NCBI GenBank assembly: GCA_037043455.1
Contig: JAWPHD010000008.1
Coordinates: 372,001-436,000, forward strand
Direction of reading: 5' to 3'
Length of the DNA stretch: 64,000 bases
Source: Cyrtodaria siliqua
Lineage: Eukaryota > Mollusca > Bivalvia > Adapedonta > Hiatellidae
The position numbers were made by a program, and so were the translations under genes. Position 1 is the stretch's first letter, and each line of letters opens with the position of its first letter. The notes under the pieces were generated by a model. It was not told the origin of the DNA. It saw only the letters and a list, made by a program, of their open reading frames with translations, and searched no databases. This document shows positions 1 to 64,000 of this stretch, one piece after another.

Positions 1-1010
1 CTTCGTGGTGTTAAGTAAACAAAATTACTAGCATTGGTGTAATGATGCTAGCTTTGTGGTAAAGTAAACAGAAGTACTGCCATTGGTGTAATGATGCTAG
101 CTTCGTGATAAAGTAAACATAATTACTGTCATTGGTGTAATGATGCTACCTTCATAGTAAAGTAAACAGAATTACTGCCATTGGTGTAATGATGCTAGCT
201 TCGTGGTAAAGTAAACAGAAGTACTGCCATTGGTGTAATGATGCTAGCTTCGTGATAAAGTAAACATAATTACTGTCATTGGTGTAATGATGCTACCTTC
301 ATAGTAAAGTAAACAGAATTACTGCCATTGGTGTAATGATGCTAGCTTCATGGTAAAGTAAATAGAATTACTGCAATTGGTGTAATGATGCAAACTTCGT
401 GGTGTTAAGTAAACAAAATTACTAGCATTGGTGTAATGATGCTAGCTTTGTGGTAAAGAAAACAGAAGTACTGCCATTGGTGTAATGATGCTAGCTTTGT
501 GGTAAAGTTTACTAAACAGAATTACTGCCATTGGTGTAATGATGCTACCTTCATAGTAAAGTAAACAGAATTACTGCCATTGGTGTAATGATGCTAGCTT
601 CGTGGTAAAGTAAACAGAATTAATGCCATTGGTATAATGATGCTAACTTTGTGGAGTAAACAGAATTACTGCCATTGGTGTAATGATGCTAGCTTCATGG
701 TAAACAGAATTACTGCCATTGGTGTAATGATGCTAGCTTCCTGGTAAAGTAAACATAATTACTGTCATTGGTGTAATGATGCTAGCTTCATGGTAAAGTA
801 AATAGAATTATTGTAATTGGTGTAATGATGCTAGCTTTGTGGTAAAGTAAACAGAAATACTGCCATTGGTGTAATGATGCTAACTTTGTGGTAAAGTAAA
901 CAGAATTACTGCCATTGGTGTAATGATGCTAACTTTTTGGTAAAGTAAACAGAAGTACTGCCATTGTTGTAATGATGCTAGCTTCATGATAAAGTAATCA
1001 GATTTATTGC
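1..1010. repeat. 49 bp tandem array in intron 16
   Basis: About 20 copies of a ~49 bp unit (TAATGATGCTAGCTTC, TGGTAAAGTAAACAG, ATTACTGCCATTGG). Read on the minus strand it starts a few bases after the exon 16 donor, and its first copy is continuous with unique intron sequence. The array probably runs past the left edge. Confidence 0.93.
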
Positions 1011-1018
1011 AAACTTAC

Positions 1019-60256
<59,238 letters not shown>

Positions 60257-61380
60257 CTTGAACTTTTTACAGAGTAGTCTTCACGACAGATAATCCTCAC
60301 GCTAATGAATTTAGACTCAGAATACTTAATTAACAATATTCTTTCTATCAATGATACTAAATCAAAATGTTATTGTTGCCAAATCCGCCATTTTGAACAC
60401 TTTAACTAATTAACCTGTCATCAAAATCCTTTCTATGACTTAATCAAAAGCTATAACAGCTAGTATATATATATTATACTTATTAGTCAATTTAAACCGT
60501 TTCATAAACATTACAAAATCCAAGACCTTTTAACTGTACGTGTATTATTGCCAGTGTGCACATTTTAGTTAATTCAATTTTTAGTTAATTATAAATCTTG
60601 CACCAAACCATTCGCATTGACCCCGCAAAAAGAGCAATTTAGTTACATGTAATTCACTAATTGACTATTTGTCTTCTATTTAATGCACAGCACACTATCA
60701 AAGTTATATATTTTTATATATCTCATTAAATCCCTAAAGAAAGCCCCATGTTTTGGGACAATCCGTTCAGCAAATTATAAAAAGTTGTTTTTAAATCATT
60801 ATGCCCCAAATAAAAAAATAATTGAATCCATTAATTTACATGTAAAATGCAAGGAAGAAAATGTTATACAAATGTTATACATAGATTATTACAATTCCAT
60901 GACTGTTTTGCAAAAAAATATAAAGGCTGCAATCAATTATTTAGGGTTTGAAAATATCAATTAACTTAATTAAACCATGCATTGTTTTTAAATTAGTTAT
61001 TTATTCAAATCAATTCGGCTTCAGTTACTAATAAATATATTATAAATATACTGACAAGACAAAAACTCAATTATTAAATGTATCGAAACTATCGAATGAC
61101 AAAATAGCCGCAATTATCGTTTTATTACATGCAAGTAATAGAACCATAATAATAATATTTATTAATTAAATTGATATTTAAACAAAGAGGTAATCTAGAA
61201 TTACATTCTAACTGTGACAGTGAGACAGGTTCTATTTCTCCATGTGAAATGACGAATGCTTTAAAGTGGTATAGATAAGTGTCCATTTGCATATTATTCA
61301 ATGTTTTACCAGATTTAAAGTAAATAGTTGGACTATTGTAAACAATGATTCAATAAATCTGTATATTAATTATTTTAGAC
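60257..61380. other. Upstream region of WDR49
   Basis: Holds the probable 5'UTR and promoter, but I see no convincing TATA or initiator context and cannot place a start site. The 93-codon plus-strand frame at 60683-60964 is AT-rich and unrecognised. Confidence 0.4.
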
Positions 61381-61384
61381 AGGG

Positions 61385-62246
61385 CCAGATCCAGCATTTC
61401 AGATTGTCGGGATTGGTTGGGGGTGGCAAATCCAACTAGAACTATTACTAAAATTCTAAGTCAAACAAATGGCCATAACTTTGTAATAAATTAGGTAATC
61501 AACAGTGAGTGATGTAGAGGGACATTATAAGGTCATCAGTTGTTACATGTATATGAAGTTTGGGAACAACCCATTCAAAACTGTTTGAGGAATACAAGTA
61601 ATAAAATTGTGTTACACGGCGATACGTTACGGATTCCTTTATAGCCCCACTTCACTTTGTGAAATCGGGAGTATAAACATGTTCTCGTCCCATTTAAACG
61701 AAACATTATGTGACAGCAATCTTTAAGTATCTGTAAGCATGAAAATTATCACCTAGATTTAATAATCCAGTATCATGATGTTAAACTGTGATGCTTGCAT
61801 ACAATTCAGAGATTTTAATGTCTCTGCTTTACCATACCATAGATTTAAATATATTTTTGTCGCAATATAATCCGAAATTATTAGTATGCAAAAACAATTG
61901 ACTTTTAACTATAATTTTAGAATGATTTGCAAATCTGCATGTACGTAGTGTAGAAATAGAAAAACTTACAGGACACTGCCAATTTAAAAAAAACCGGAAA
62001 AAAAAACCCTGTGCCCTTTAAATAGAGTTTAACGCATGCACAAACTTTTTCTACCAGTTTAGGTTTTATGGGTCCGTACCTAACACATTTTCTTCCATTT
62101 AGTCAGGGTGGATGTATTATTCTAAGCAAATTAACAGATGCACTTTTCAGATATAATTAAGGGAGTGCACATCTGGTGCACCCTCCTACAGTGAATTAAA
62201 AGAGGTGTGCGACTGGTGCACACCCCTTGTGAATCCGCCTCTGACT
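61385..62246. mobile_element. Possible hAT-like MITE
   Basis: CAGGGCCAGATCCAGCA on the left weakly mirrors TTGTGAATCCGCCTCTG on the right. Near the right end AGTGCACATCTGGTGCACCC and GTGCGACTGGTGCACACCC form a short duplication. No matching target duplication found. Confidence 0.35.
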
Positions 62247-64000
62247 ATAATTACACGGGATAATAACGGCAACAATTATCCAATAGCAGATGTTATGCCA
62301 CTGCAGGTTATTCTATTATATAGCTACATAAGACAATTATTCAGTACAAACACAATAATATTCATTTTGTAAAGCATAATATACTTTACAGTATTTTCTT
62401 AATTTGCAAACAAAATAGTTTAACAAAACACATAAAAATTATGCTCTATTAATTGAGTAATCATGGAAGTCAGCTTAGCGGGAATAAAACTTCCAGAATT
62501 TTAATGTATTTAAAAAATAGTATACACATTTCTGTGAGAAAATGAATGTGTTTAAAATTACTAAAACAGGACTACTTTTCTAAATGTTTTAAGAAGAGAT
62601 AAGGTGAGTATACAATTATAAGCTCAAATGGGGCTGGACATTTGAGTGAAAAAACAAAATGTTACAGTAAGTGTAATGGCATTTCATGGCTATCTTATTT
62701 ATTTATAAGGACCTCATTTATTATTGAAAAGATATTACTATGTTAAATTAGTAACTGAGCTACAAAATGACAGATCAGCTTTTTTCAATAATTGGGTATT
62801 AACTGTGTTTATTCATTCCTTTTTTTAAAATTTGGTATTTCATGATTTTAATTGGGTAAACAAAAAAATCTCAATAAATGTTCGATACAGTTTTTCTATT
62901 TTTTTCTATTACTTTGGGAACATATAACCCATATTATCACAATTGGGAATTTTAGTGTGATTTTTCATAAAACTGGGGAAAAAACACAGTAAAACATTCA
63001 TTTTATAAGTGTATCTTTAATACTATTTATAATACAGCAAGGTCAACAGAGGCATTAAAAGCGTTTCATACTCAGTACTCGTCACACTTCATTATGTGGT
63101 CGCGTCTTAATTCCATTAAGTGATGGGAAAGCTTATATTTGCAGGATTTTATAACGGATATTTCGACAATAAAATAAGTTTAAAATATGTTTTACTGGAG
63201 AAATGCGATAACCTGTTTAAAAATACCTATTAAATGTTTTAATTTTACAATATGCAAACTTTTTAAGCTGAAATTAAGGTTTTATTTCGTACCCCAACCA
63301 ACCCCGTTTTCGCTTCTTGGAGAAGGGGATGGCTGGGGTATGAAAGTTAATACTCGGACCACATAATGTACACTCCTTTTTTCTCTCTTTCAAATGGGAT
63401 TTTTGTCTCAAAATTGGAAAAAATATATAAGTTGCTTTAGCATTGGGAATATAGGCTAGCCCAATAATGGCTATAAAAACGGCTAAAAAACAAACCCTGT
63501 TATAATAAAAGACCAACACAGGGCTGAAATACTTGGATGATACAGATAGTGGCTATCTTTAAGCCAATGGATAAATATGATTTGCAGTCAAATCAAATCA
63601 TTTGTGCATTTTGATTACTTATGGGTATGCATGGGTCTGAATTTAATTAAATATTTTGACAGTTTGTATTAGATATTTATGCAAATACACTGCTTATCTG
63701 CCACAATATATTTAATCATTTATAAATATTCACTTGATGTACATTATAGAGAGCTCCAGATAAGCTTTCAGCACAGTGCATGTTGTATCACAGACATATT
63801 TGTTATTAGGTCTGTGGTTGTATGCATGGAAAAAAAACATTACGTATTTACATTTACAAATGTGTATAATTCTTAAAAACAAGTTTTTGACAAAGAATTA
63901 CCGGTAATGTAAAATGTTAATATTAAAACTCTTCAGTCATACCACAAAAATACTGCGTATTTCATCTTATCCTTACATTCAACACTGCTTGTCTTTTTTA
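62247..64000. other. Right end of the window, no recognised gene
   Basis: AT-rich sequence with no convincing coding region. A hairpin at 63283-63343 is the only structure noted (see findings). Confidence 0.4.

Noticed and set aside
60683..60964. 93-codon plus-strand frame upstream of WDR49
   Set aside because: AT-rich, unrecognised, no splice or context support; kept only as a note.

Overview
The window is AT-rich, intron-rich animal genomic DNA dominated by repeats. The intron/exon structure, tRNA-derived SINEs, a Jockey-superfamily-like LINE, many short inverted-repeat elements and tandem arrays closed by GGACGG tracts fit a mollusc, most likely a bivalve. This is inference from repeat style and protein similarity; the species cannot be read from the sequence.

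One gene organises almost the whole window. Sixteen exons on the minus strand, from 60256 down to 1019, join with unbroken phase into the first 616 codons of a WDR49 (CFAP337) orthologue, an EF-hand plus WD40-repeat protein of motile cilia. The start codon lies at 60256-60254. The 3' end of the gene lies beyond the left edge. I found the first exon and most others by reading splice sites on the minus strand; all junctions are GT-AG, and one donor (exon 4, GTCTGG) is poor.

Introns 1, 2, 8 and 10 (17, 10, 12.5 and 6 kb) hold nested material. Intron 1 has, on the plus strand, the two ends of a broken integrase/C48-protease gene of the KRBA2-like (Ginger-type) class, separated by a 5'-truncated LINE and minisatellites. 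It also holds a 1.1 kb CTA/CTG triplet tract, CpG-rich GAGCTCG repeats, a SINE with a perfect 15 bp target duplication, and several terminal-inverted-repeat elements. Intron 8 holds a 4.6 kb Harbinger-like element (25 bp terminal repeats, TAA target duplication) filled with about 98 copies of a 37 bp satellite, including a 1393 bp higher-order duplication. Intron 2 holds a 1.9 kb array of ~320 bp units ending in a GGACGG tract, and several MITEs.

The most unusual observation is that many small tandem arrays in this gene are built from its own splice junctions. At eight exon edges (donors of exons 3, 11, 12, 14 and 16; acceptors of exons 8, 13 and 16) the neighbouring intron carries 2 to about 45 direct repeats. 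At seven of them the unit contains the exon end or start, usually with the splice site; at the exon 16 donor it is seeded a few bases into the intron. The largest is a 26 bp unit beside exon 3 holding 18 exon bases plus GTAAGA, repeated for 1.1 kb. The gene therefore carries dozens of decoy splice sites.
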